Shown: one piece after another, positions 9,223 through 16,963 of the stretch | Layout: every line of letters begins with the position of its first letter | How positions within the stretch are numbered: position 1 is the first letter of the stretch | Assembly (NCBI RefSeq): GCF_047634355.1 | Contig: NZ_JBLIAL010000001.1 | Reading direction: 5' to 3' (one strand) | Length of the DNA stretch: 64,000 nucleotides | Source: Porticoccus sp002341315 | GTDB taxonomy: Bacteria > Pseudomonadota > Gammaproteobacteria > Pseudomonadales > Porticoccaceae | Notes under the pieces: generated by a model | The model's input: only the letters and a program-made list of their open reading frames with translations | Database searches by the model: none | Told to the model about the DNA's origin: nothing | Translations under genes and position numbers: made by a program

Positions 9223-9930
9223 ATGCCATCGCCCAATATTGATCGTGCCGAAATCGCCAAATTTGAAGCCCTTGCCAGCCGCTGGTGGGACCGGGAAAGC
9301 GAATTCAAGCCCCTGCACGATATCAATCCGCTGCGGGTTAACTGGATCGACAGTTACTCCCCGGTGGCAGAGCAAAAATTACTGGACGTGGGCTGTGGCG
9401 GAGGAATTCTGGCTGAAGCCATGGTTCATCGAGGCGCCGACGTCACCGGCATCGATATGGGCGAGGCGCCGCTGGCGGTCGCACAACTGCACGGGCTGGA
9501 AAGCGGTGTTGCGGTGAACTATCTGCACAGCACGGCGGAGGATATGGCCACACAACATCCCGAGCAATTTGATATTGTCACCTGCCTGGAAATGCTGGAA
9601 CACGTACCAGATCCATTGTCCGTCATAGCCGCCTGTGCACGACTGGTAAAACCGGGTGGCCACCTGTACTTTTCAACGATTAACCGCAACCCCAAAGCCT
9701 ATCTGTTTGCCATTATCGGTGCAGAATATCTACTGCGTCTTCTGCCGAGGGGCACCCACGACTACGGTAAGTTTATTCGCCCCTCGGAACTCTGTCAGTG
9801 GGTCAGGGAATGTGGACTGGAACTGCAAGCCATGACGGGGATGGTCTACAACCCGCTGACCCGTCGCTACCGGATGACCGATCGCGATGTGGACGTCAAT
9901 TACATGGTCTGCGTGCGAAAACCCACCTGA
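9223..9930 (+). CDS. ubiG: Ubiquinone biosynthesis O-methyltransferase
   Basis: A SAM-dependent methyltransferase of 235 residues that performs both O-methylations of ubiquinone synthesis. The family-specific N-terminus is EIAKFEALASRWWDRESEFKP-like, the SAM-binding motif I is LLDVGCGGGILAEAM, and LVKPGGHLYFSTINRNPKA is also typical of UbiG. The ATG at 9223 is preferred because GGGGA lies at good spacing; an in-frame ATG at 9202 would add seven residues. mupP follows 16 bases downstream on the same strand. Confidence 0.95.
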   Translation: MPSPNIDRAEIAKFEALASRWWDRESEFKPLHDINPLRVNWIDSYSPVAEQKLLDVGCGGGILAEAMVHRGADVTGIDMGEAPLAVAQLHGLESGVAVNYLHSTAEDMATQHPEQFDIVTCLEMLEHVPDPLSVIAACARLVKPGGHLYFSTINRNPKAYLFAIIGAEYLLRLLPRGTHDYGKFIRPSELCQWVRECGLELQAMTGMVYNPLTRRYRMTDRDVDVNYMVCVRKPT

Positions 9931-9946
9931 TGGAATATCCAGCTTA

Positions 9947-10654
9947 ATGGCCAAACAACCAAAATTTCAGGCTGTCCTGTTTGATCTTGACGGCACCCTG
10001 CTGGATACCGCACCGGATTTTCTGACCTGCACCAACCGGTTGTTGGGCGGCAGGGGGATGCCCCTGCTGACCGAGGACGACATTCGAAAAATGGTGACTC
10101 ACGGCTCAGCGGGGATCATCAGTAAAACTTTTTCCTTACACAACAGTCATCCGGATTTTGAGCCACTACGTCAGGAGTTGCTGTCGCTGTACATGGATAA
10201 TCTGGCAGAACGAACCCGACCCTTTCCGGGTATTGCTGAGCTCCTGACCGAACTGGCTGAATATCAGATTCCATGGGGAATTGTCACCAACAAACCGGAA
10301 CGGTATACCCTGGCCCTCCTGGAGCGGCTCCAGCTGACGTCCTCGCCAAGCACCATCATTTGTCCGGATCATGTTACCCGCACCAAGCCAGACCCGGAAT
10401 CCGTTTTGCTTGCATTGCGCGAATTGGCTATTGTCCCAGAGGCCGCCGTCTTTATTGGTGATCACCTCAGGGACATCGAAGCAGGAATGCGCGCCGGAAC
10501 AGCTACTATCGCCGCCGCCTACGGCTATCTGGACGACAGCGAAGATCCGGGCAGCTGGGGAGCCACCTATATTGTCGATGATGCCCATCAGTTATCACCC
10601 TTGATTTTTGAGAGGAAACCCCATGAATCACATGCAGTATCAAGCACCCGATGA
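9947..10654 (+). CDS. mupP: HAD phosphatase, MurNAc-6-phosphate phosphatase type
   Basis: A haloacid dehalogenase-like phosphatase of 235 residues. HAD motif I is DLDGTLLDTAPDF, motif II lies in GIVTNKPERY, motif III uses the lysine of TRTKPDP, and motif IV is FIGDHLRDIEAG. The place between ubiG and yciK matches Pseudomonas mupP, which dephosphorylates MurNAc-6-phosphate in peptidoglycan recycling; by sequence alone it could also be called a phosphoglycolate phosphatase (gph). The ATG at 9947 gives the family length. The 3' end overlaps yciK by 32 bases, which is unusual but leaves both frames intact. Confidence 0.78.
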   Translation: MAKQPKFQAVLFDLDGTLLDTAPDFLTCTNRLLGGRGMPLLTEDDIRKMVTHGSAGIISKTFSLHNSHPDFEPLRQELLSLYMDNLAERTRPFPGIAELLTELAEYQIPWGIVTNKPERYTLALLERLQLTSSPSTIICPDHVTRTKPDPESVLLALRELAIVPEAAVFIGDHLRDIEAGMRAGTATIAAAYGYLDDSEDPGSWGATYIVDDAHQLSPLIFERKPHESHAVSSTR

Positions 10655-11387
10655 CCTGCTGGACGGCAGAGTTATCGCTGTCACCGGCGCCGGCGACGGC
10701 ATTGGTGCAGAGGCCGCCAGAACCTTTGCGGCCCATGGCGCCACCGTCATCCTTATCGGCCGCACAGTCCCCAAACTTGAAGAGGTATACGACCAGATCG
10801 AAAAGGCCGGCGGCGCGCAGCCGGGTATTTACCCAATCTCTCTGGATGGTGCGGTAGAGAAAGATTACCGTGACATGCACGACCGCCTGGAAGAGGTGTT
10901 CGGCCAACTGGACGGCCTGCTTCACAATGCTGGGGAATTGGGACAGCGCACGCCCATCGCCAATTACACCCTGGCCAGCTGGCAAAAAGTCATGCAGGTA
11001 AACGTGACCGCTGAATTTCTCATGACCAAAGCACTCCTGCCCCTGCTGGAAAAATCAGATAGCGCTTCGATTCTCTTCACCAGCTCCAGTGTCGGCAAAG
11101 TGGGCAAGCCCTATTGGGGCGCGTATGCAGTCTCAAAATTTGCCATTGAAGGCTTGTCACAGGTACTGGCCCATGAACTCGAGGGTACCAGCAACATCAG
11201 GGTGAACTGCATCAACCCCGGAGCGACCCGCACTCGCATGCGGGCAACAGCATTTCCGGCGGAGGATCCTGCAACAGTAACAACTCCGGCAGCCATTATG
11301 CCTACCTACCTTTACCTTATGGGTAGTGCCAGCGAAGGAATAACCGGCCAATCGCTGGACGCGCAGCAAGCAAAACTCAGGCCTTAG
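10623..11387 (+). CDS. yciK: YciK-family short-chain dehydrogenase
   Basis: A classical SDR oxidoreductase of 254 residues with the nucleotide-binding motif VTGAGDGIG, the NAG motif in LLHNAGELGQ, catalytic Ser in LFTSSSVGK and YxxxK in YAVSK. The substrate is unknown; YciK proteins are widespread in gammaproteobacteria. The ATG at 10623 has AGAGGA upstream and lies inside the end of mupP. The gene ends 2 bases before the stop of the convergent acyltransferase gene, leaving no room for a terminator. Confidence 0.88.
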   Translation: MNHMQYQAPDDLLDGRVIAVTGAGDGIGAEAARTFAAHGATVILIGRTVPKLEEVYDQIEKAGGAQPGIYPISLDGAVEKDYRDMHDRLEEVFGQLDGLLHNAGELGQRTPIANYTLASWQKVMQVNVTAEFLMTKALLPLLEKSDSASILFTSSSVGKVGKPYWGAYAVSKFAIEGLSQVLAHELEGTSNIRVNCINPGATRTRMRATAFPAEDPATVTTPAAIMPTYLYLMGSASEGITGQSLDAQQAKLRP

Positions 11388-11389
11388 CC

Positions 11390-12685
11390 CTAACCACTGA
11401 CCGGCATCGCCGGAACTTCCCGCCGACGCCCGCCGCGCATATTCATAAAGGGGCGCTCTACGAACAGATACACTGCGGTGGCGATCAGCAAACTGAGGGG
11501 AACACCCACGACTGTAGCTATGGCAATTTTCTGAAGGGTGGGCAATTCAGCCGCCAGCTGGAAAAGCGCGCCATAGAGCGCACCAATCACAAGAGGATGA
11601 AACAGGTACGTCGAGTAGGCCAACTGACCTATCGGATATAACCAGCGAGCGGACAGTCCCCGGGCCAACCAGCCACAAAAGCCATACTCACAGTAGAGAC
11701 TACTGATCAGAAGAAACCCGATGGCAATGGTAAACAGGTGCCTGAAACTCATGTAGTAAAAAGTGCCTAGTGATGAGGGAAAGGATACCAATTGATTATT
11801 GACAGGGATCGATAGCACCAACACCACGACAAGCAGCGAGAAAAAGGATAGCCAGGCGATGAGTGGCCCACTCCTCCGGAAACAATTCCGTAACGCCTCC
11901 GGGTGGTAGACGTGGAAATAAGCGGCAAAAATCCCGGGCAGAAAACTGCCAAAACGCGTCCATGGCTTCACATAAATATGATCAATCACATCAAAAAAAC
12001 CTTCGCAGGCGTTTTCATACCAACAGATGGGCAGTGGCAACTGGTGATGTGTGATCACCAGATAACGAATTAACAGCGACGCAACAACTGCAACCGTCAT
12101 CACAACCGCTAAAAACCGGACACTGCGGCGACGCAGAATCCAGAGCAACAGGAGCGGGAACAGAAAATAGAACTGCTCCTCAATCGCCAGGGACCAGGTC
12201 CAGGGCATAAAGTGAGTGGAGGCAGGCAATAAATTATTGATGTAGAGAAGGTTGCTCCAGATGTATTCCTTGTTGGGCAACAGCAATAGACCAAACCCCA
12301 TGGCAAGCAGATAAGCTGGCATCAACCGCATGAATCGGCGTTTGTAGAAATGACCGAAGCGGATATTGCCGGAAGACTGATACTCACTCATCAGGATCGA
12401 TGAAATTAGAAAGCCGCTGATCACAAAGAAAACATCAACACCCAACTCACCATTAAAGACCCAGTTCAGCCAGAACGGTGCCTGATAAAAAAACCGGGCC
12501 GCACTCTCATCAAAAACGGCCAGTATCCAGGCACAGTGAATAGCCAGTACAAGCAGGATGGAGATGGCACGCAGCCCATCCACAGGCCTCATCTGGCCGG
12601 GCAGCGGGCTCAGCAGAAGATTGAAGTTGTTACGGAGGGCGAAAGGGTCTGCAGAATTTGACACGTTTTTACTCACTACCTGCAC
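11390..12685 (-). CDS. Acyltransferase family 3 membrane protein (OafA/YrhL type)
   Basis: An integral membrane O-acyltransferase of about 431 residues with roughly ten hydrophobic segments. Signature parts are RPVDGLRAISILLVLAIH (Arg and His of the active site), ELGVDVFFVISGFLI, FYKRRFMRLMPAYLL and WTWSLAIEEQFYFLFP. Such proteins acetylate or succinylate surface polysaccharides or lipids; the substrate cannot be read here. The start is uncertain: a GTG at 12685 inside the end of the upstream SDR gene, or a GTG at 12676; no ATG occurs before Met32. The overlap suggests co-expression with that epimerase as a two-gene surface-modification unit. Confidence 0.88.
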   Translation of the reverse strand: MQVVSKNVSNSADPFALRNNFNLLLSPLPGQMRPVDGLRAISILLVLAIHCAWILAVFDESAARFFYQAPFWLNWVFNGELGVDVFFVISGFLISSILMSEYQSSGNIRFGHFYKRRFMRLMPAYLLAMGFGLLLLPNKEYIWSNLLYINNLLPASTHFMPWTWSLAIEEQFYFLFPLLLLWILRRRSVRFLAVVMTVAVVASLLIRYLVITHHQLPLPICWYENACEGFFDVIDHIYVKPWTRFGSFLPGIFAAYFHVYHPEALRNCFRRSGPLIAWLSFFSLLVVVLVLSIPVNNQLVSFPSSLGTFYYMSFRHLFTIAIGFLLISSLYCEYGFCGWLARGLSARWLYPIGQLAYSTYLFHPLVIGALYGALFQLAAELPTLQKIAIATVVGVPLSLLIATAVYLFVERPFMNMRGGRRREVPAMPVSG

Positions 12686-13703
12686 TGGAATTCAGAGATT
12701 CACGAAGCATGGGCATACAGTCAATAATACCCTGTCGATAGGCAACCCGGGATTGATAGCCAAGCTGCTGCTCTGCTTTGTCAGTGGGAAACCGGACATC
12801 GTGGGATAATAATTTTACCGCCGCCTTGCTGATGGGCAATTTACCCAGCAGCCCGATTTTTGCCAGGCCTTCGGCCGCACTGGCCAGCAGCCCAACCAGG
12901 CGGCCATTGACGTTGCCGGGCATAGCCAGCTGCATCTCTTCACATAACGTCGTGGTCAGTTCATGCCATTGGGGCGAGGCTGCGGAACAGGCATTGTATA
13001 TCTGGCCATCGGCCTGGGGCTGCTCAGCGGCAAGGATCAACAGCTCCACCAGATCGCTGATATAGATCATGGGAATCCGGCTGCGACCTCCGTCAACCAA
13101 ACGGAATCTGCCTGTTCTGAGCATTGACAGCAGTGTGGGCAGAAAACCACCCGGTCGATCCCCGGGCCCATAGACAAAAACCGGCCTCAGGATACTAACC
13201 TGAAACAATCCAGCCTGGCGGGCTTCAAGGCATGCCGATTCCGCTGCAATTTTAGCCCGACCATAGGGGTCCACACTGGAGGTGAGCAGTGGCATCGATT
13301 CCGTATACCGTGTGGCGTTTTCTGTCAGCTCATAGACAAGAATGCTGCTGACATACACAAAACGTTGCACTCCGGCCGAATCGGCTGCCTGCAGGAGATT
13401 GTTTGTGCCCCCGGCAATAACCTGATGAAAATCATCAATCCGGTGTTCAACACCTGTCAGCGCGGCACAATGAAAAACGACGGAGCAGCCTTTTAATACA
13501 TCAGTCAAGGATTCCGGCTGGCAGAGGTCACCGAAAACCACAGTTGCCCCCAGATTTTCCAGAGGAGCATACTGACTCTGCTCGCGAACCAGTACCACCA
13601 GCTCCCACCCATCAGAAACCAGACGGCGAACTAGGGCGCCACCCACAAACCCGGTGGCTCCGGTTACAAATGCTCGTTTTGTCAAAACACCATTCCCTGT
13701 CAC
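12669..13703 (-). CDS. NAD-dependent epimerase/dehydratase (extended SDR)
   Basis: An extended SDR protein of about 344 residues with VTGATGFVGGALVRRL at the N-terminus, VVFHCAALTGVEH, a catalytic Ser near VSSILVYE and the YxxxK motif in YGRAK. It resembles nucleotide-sugar epimerases and the 3-beta-hydroxysteroid dehydrogenase-like group; the substrate is unknown. The start is a GTG at 13703 or a TTG at 13685 just before TKRAFVTG; no ATG is in frame. A perfect hairpin lies just upstream across the rluB stop. It overlaps the acyltransferase gene by 17 bases. Confidence 0.82.
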   Translation of the reverse strand: MTGNGVLTKRAFVTGATGFVGGALVRRLVSDGWELVVLVREQSQYAPLENLGATVVFGDLCQPESLTDVLKGCSVVFHCAALTGVEHRIDDFHQVIAGGTNNLLQAADSAGVQRFVYVSSILVYELTENATRYTESMPLLTSSVDPYGRAKIAAESACLEARQAGLFQVSILRPVFVYGPGDRPGGFLPTLLSMLRTGRFRLVDGGRSRIPMIYISDLVELLILAAEQPQADGQIYNACSAASPQWHELTTTLCEEMQLAMPGNVNGRLVGLLASAAEGLAKIGLLGKLPISKAAVKLLSHDVRFPTDKAEQQLGYQSRVAYRQGIIDCMPMLRESLNSSAGSE

Positions 13704-13712
13704 CCCACAGCT

Positions 13713-13730
13713 GTCCCGAATTATCGGGAC
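13713..13730 (-). repeat. Hairpin spanning the rluB stop codon
   Basis: GTCCCGA and TCGGGAC form a perfect 7-bp stem with the 4-base loop TAAT on the minus strand, and the rluB TAA lies in the loop. No T-run follows, so it is not a normal terminator. It sits 10 bases before the GTG of the downstream SDR gene. Confidence 0.5.
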
Positions 13731-14548
13731 GATGGTCCCCTGGAACGCAGTCGTTTCATCTGACGTTCCCAGCGTTTTTTGTCCTCTGGCAATTGTTTAC
13801 GCTGTTTTTTGCTGGCGGACATTTTGGTCGCAGCCAACAGGTCTGACAGCGCACGGTCATCAAGCTCTATCCACTGCCCCATCCGCACATAGGAAGGCAT
13901 AAAAATTGGCCCGAACCGGACCCGTTTCAGACGGTTGACCTCAACGTCCTGCGACTCCCACAGTCGCCGCACCTCGCGGTTACGGCCCTCCACCAGCGCT
14001 ACGGTATACCAGCCATTGCTGCCCACCCGTTCCCCGGGTACCACGTCGCTGAATTTGGCCGGACCATCTTCGAGCAACACACCCTCACGCAGGCGCTTGA
14101 TCATGGCGTCGTCAACAGCACCATGCACGCGCACCAGATATTCCCGATCCACCTGGTAGGAGGGGTGCATCAGACGATTCGCTAACTCTCCATTGTTGGT
14201 GAACAACAACAGACCGGTGGTATTCATGTCCAGCCGGCCCACCACCACCCAGCGCTCGCCTGCCAATCTGGGCAGGTTATCAAATACGGTTTTACGGCCT
14301 TCGGGATCGGACCGGGTACAAACTTCGCCCTCCGGCTTGTTATAGAGCAGCACGCGAATTTTCCGGTCAGCAGCAGCTAATTTGATGCGCTTTCCGTCGA
14401 CGTTTATGGCATCTTCTGCGGTAACCCGGTCACCCAACTTCGCCGGCTTACCGTTGACTTCCACACGCCCATCGGTGATCCATTGCTCAAGTTCACGACG
14501 GGAACCATAGCCGGCAGCAGCCAGTACTTTTTGTAATTTCTCAGACAT
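13721..14548 (-). CDS. rluB: 23S rRNA pseudouridine synthase RluB
   Basis: A RsuA/RluB-family pseudouridine synthase of 275 residues. An N-terminal S4 RNA-binding domain (KLQKVLAAAGYGSRRELEQWI) precedes the catalytic domain with GRLDMNTTGLLLFTNNG, which holds the catalytic Asp, then REYLVRVHG and EGRNREVRRLWE. The C-terminus is a basic tail (KKQRKQLPEDKKRWERQMKRL) typical of RluB rather than RsuA. It modifies U2605 (E. coli numbering) of 23S rRNA. The ATG at 14548 shares its A with the scpB TGA; the longer TTG start is rejected. Confidence 0.92.
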   Translation of the reverse strand: MSEKLQKVLAAAGYGSRRELEQWITDGRVEVNGKPAKLGDRVTAEDAINVDGKRIKLAAADRKIRVLLYNKPEGEVCTRSDPEGRKTVFDNLPRLAGERWVVVGRLDMNTTGLLLFTNNGELANRLMHPSYQVDREYLVRVHGAVDDAMIKRLREGVLLEDGPAKFSDVVPGERVGSNGWYTVALVEGRNREVRRLWESQDVEVNRLKRVRFGPIFMPSYVRMGQWIELDDRALSDLLAATKMSASKKQRKQLPEDKKRWERQMKRLRSRGPSSR

Positions 14549-15246
14549 CAGTGTTGCCAATCGCGGGAAGGTAGGTTGATTTCAGTATTGTCATTATCAT
14601 CTGGACGGGATCCAACCCCTGTATCCTCTGTTTCAGCAGCCGCCACCGAAGCATCACCAACCTCCTTATCGCGCTGCTTCCGTGCCGACATATCAAGTGT
14701 CAATGAGGGATTGATATCATCAATATCGCGAATGTCATTCAATGGCGGCAATTGGTCGAGACTGCTCAGGCTGAAATAATCGAGAAATTCGCGCGTTGTT
14801 GCATACAGGGCAGGTCGCCCCGGCACATCGCGGTGGCCGACAGCTCTGATCCACTCACGCTCCAAAAGCGTTTTGATTATCTCCGAACTGACAGACACAC
14901 CCCGCACTTCTTCAATATCGCCCCGGGTAAGCGGCTGGCGATAGGCTATCAGCGCAAGGGTTTCCAGTAATGCACGGGAGTATTTTTTGGGTTTTTCTTC
15001 CCAGAGGCGATTGATCCAGGGGGACAGCTCCTGCCGAACCTGAATCCTGTAGCCACTGCCGGTACGCTTCAACTCAAATCCGCGATCACTGCATTCTGCA
15101 TCGATATCGTCAATGACCGCCAGTAGCTGATCTTTTTCCGGCACCTGATCGATATCGAACAGCTGTTGCAGATGACCAATATCCAGTGACCGCCCAGCGG
15201 CCAGCAAAGCACCTTCTACAATTTTTTTTAACTGATCATTTTCCAT
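14548..15246 (-). CDS. scpB: Segregation and condensation protein B
   Basis: The winged-helix kleisin-associated subunit of the SMC-ScpAB condensin, 232 residues. Family motifs include IVEGALLAAGRSL, ELKRTGSGYRIQVR, SRALLETLALIAYRQPLTRGDIEEVRGV and GRPALYATTREFLDYFSL. The C-terminal 60 residues are a low-complexity acidic tail. It lies between scpA (23 bases upstream) and rluB (overlapping), the standard order. Its partner SMC is encoded at 36960-40460. Confidence 0.95.
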   Translation of the reverse strand: MENDQLKKIVEGALLAAGRSLDIGHLQQLFDIDQVPEKDQLLAVIDDIDAECSDRGFELKRTGSGYRIQVRQELSPWINRLWEEKPKKYSRALLETLALIAYRQPLTRGDIEEVRGVSVSSEIIKTLLEREWIRAVGHRDVPGRPALYATTREFLDYFSLSSLDQLPPLNDIRDIDDINPSLTLDMSARKQRDKEVGDASVAAAETEDTGVGSRPDDNDNTEINLPSRDWQH

Positions 15247-15269
15247 CGGTATGACGCCTGTTAACCGAG

Positions 15270-16118
15270 CTAGGAGCGAGCCTTAACGTGAATCGGTCCA
15301 TAGGGCTCGCTCTGTACAATTTCAATAAGAGACTCTTTGATCAATTCCATCAGCGCCAAGAAAGTGACCACCACACCGCTGCGACCCTCTGCCAACGTGA
15401 ACAGACTGACAAATGGCAGAAACTGTTTACCCTTCAGGGCCTCCAGCACATGGGACATCCGCTCCCGGGTGGACAAACGCTCAAGTTGCACCTTGTGGCT
15501 CTCGAACATCTGCGCACGACGCAGCACATCGGCAAGCACCAGCAACAGCTCTTTCATGACAACGTCCGGCTCGGGCCGTACCTGCCGGCAATCCGGTGCT
15601 TTTGCCGTGGCCATAAACACATCACGACCGAGGCGCGGCAGGTCATCAATGTCTTCAGATGCCTGTTTAAAGCGTTCATATTCCTGAAGCCTGCGGATTA
15701 ATTCGGCCCGGGGGTCCTCTTCATGCTCTTCGGCCACCTGACGGGGCAACAGCATACGGGATTTAATCTCCGCCAGCATCGCAGCCATCAACAGGTATTC
15801 GGCGGCCAGTTCCAGTTGCATGGATTGCATCATCTCAATGTAAACCATGTACTGCCGGGTAATCTCCGCAACGTTGATCTCGAGAATATCCAGGTTCTGT
15901 CGACGAATCATGTAAAGCAACAGATCCAGGGGCCCCTCAAATGCCTCGAGAAAAACCTCCAATGCTTCGGGTGGAATGTACAGATCCCTGGGTATCTCGG
16001 TGATCTGACGCCCCAACACGACAGCAAAAGGCATTTCCCCCTGTAAAGGGTGAGGCAATATCTCGGAAACCGGATCCGCTTGAGTTGTCTCTCCTTCCGG
16101 AGTGGCTGTCATAACCAT
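15270..16118 (-). CDS. scpA: Segregation and condensation protein A (kleisin)
   Basis: The kleisin subunit that bridges SMC heads, 282 residues. The hallmark is FEGPLDLLLYMIRRQNLDILEINVAEITRQ-like sequence near residues 50-80, then EYLLMAAMLAEIKSRMLLPR. The C-terminal winged helix (RSGVVVTFLALMELIKE) binds the SMC head. The first ~40 residues are poorly conserved. ATGs at 16118 and 16112 are both possible. A perfect -10 box lies at 16167-16172, so scpA probably starts the scpA-scpB-rluB operon. Confidence 0.94.
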   Translation of the reverse strand: MVMTATPEGETTQADPVSEILPHPLQGEMPFAVVLGRQITEIPRDLYIPPEALEVFLEAFEGPLDLLLYMIRRQNLDILEINVAEITRQYMVYIEMMQSMQLELAAEYLLMAAMLAEIKSRMLLPRQVAEEHEEDPRAELIRRLQEYERFKQASEDIDDLPRLGRDVFMATAKAPDCRQVRPEPDVVMKELLLVLADVLRRAQMFESHKVQLERLSTRERMSHVLEALKGKQFLPFVSLFTLAEGRSGVVVTFLALMELIKESLIEIVQSEPYGPIHVKARS

Positions 16119-16166
16119 AAATCACTTTAGGCAGATGGCGTGGGGGGCCAAGTATTGGACCCGGGC

Positions 16167-16172
16167 ATTATA
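16167..16172 (-). promoter_or_regulatory. -10 box of the scpA-scpB-rluB operon
   Basis: TATAAT on the minus strand, 49 bases before the scpA ATG. The -35 region is weak. Confidence 0.4.
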
Positions 16173-16213
16173 CGGTGACTGGCAATCACAGCCACTGAGC
16201 GAGGATAGTACGG

Positions 16214-16837
16214 TCAGGCAATAACGTCTTCAAACCGGCCAACCCCCTGGCGGGTAACCTGGGGTACCTCACCGGAGAGATCAACCACGGTAGTCGCCTC
16301 AAGACCACAATACCCCCCGTCAATGATCAGATCCACATGATGCTCGAGGGTATCACGAATATCATAGGGATCCGTCAACGGGTATTCATCCGCCGGCATA
16401 ATCAGTGTGACACTCATCAGGGGTTCACCCAGTTCCTCAAGTAGCGCCAGCGCGATCGGGTTGCCCGGGACCCGGAGTCCAATCGTTTTCCGCTTCGGGT
16501 GCATAAGCCGACGGGGCACTTCGGCGGTCGCGTCCAGGATGAATGTATAGGGTCCTGGCGTATAGGTCTTCAACAGGCGAAACACCTGATTGTCCACCTT
16601 GGCGTAGGCCGACAGTTCGGAAAGATCGCGGCACATCAGGGTAAAGTTGTGATGTTTATCCAATTGGCGTATCTGACGGATTCGGTCCAGCGCTTTTTTG
16701 TCGCCAATCTGGCAACCGAGGGCATACGCGGAATCGGTGGGATAGACAATAACACCACCGGCACGGACAATTTCCACAGCCTGACGAATCAGTCGCAGCT
16801 GGGGGTTTTCAGGGTGAATAGAGAAAAACTGACTCAT
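16214..16837 (-). CDS. yciO: YciO/TsaC/Sua5-family protein
   Basis: A 207-residue Sua5/YciO/YrdC-fold protein. Visible motifs are IYPTDSAYALGCQ, the KxR-type KALDRIRQIRQLDKHH, and PGPYTFILDATAEVPRRLMHPKRKTIGLRVP. Length and context (next to scpA/rluB) fit E. coli YciO, a paralog of the L-threonylcarbamoyladenylate synthase TsaC whose own role is unsettled. The ATG at 16837 (MSQFF) gives the YciO length; a TTG far upstream is rejected. The gene starts 126 bases after the end of the hybrid kinase gene. Confidence 0.86.
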   Translation of the reverse strand: MSQFFSIHPENPQLRLIRQAVEIVRAGGVIVYPTDSAYALGCQIGDKKALDRIRQIRQLDKHHNFTLMCRDLSELSAYAKVDNQVFRLLKTYTPGPYTFILDATAEVPRRLMHPKRKTIGLRVPGNPIALALLEELGEPLMSVTLIMPADEYPLTDPYDIRDTLEHHVDLIIDGGYCGLEATTVVDLSGEVPQVTRQGVGRFEDVIA

Positions 16838-16963
16838 TGGCAAACATCTGTAACTTTCCGCGCAGATTATTACACATTTGCCAGTCAATAAAGGCAGAAA
16901 AAGTATTTCTGATTGAAGCGGCCCCTACAAAGACAGATCAAACACAAAAACCGTCAACAACAT

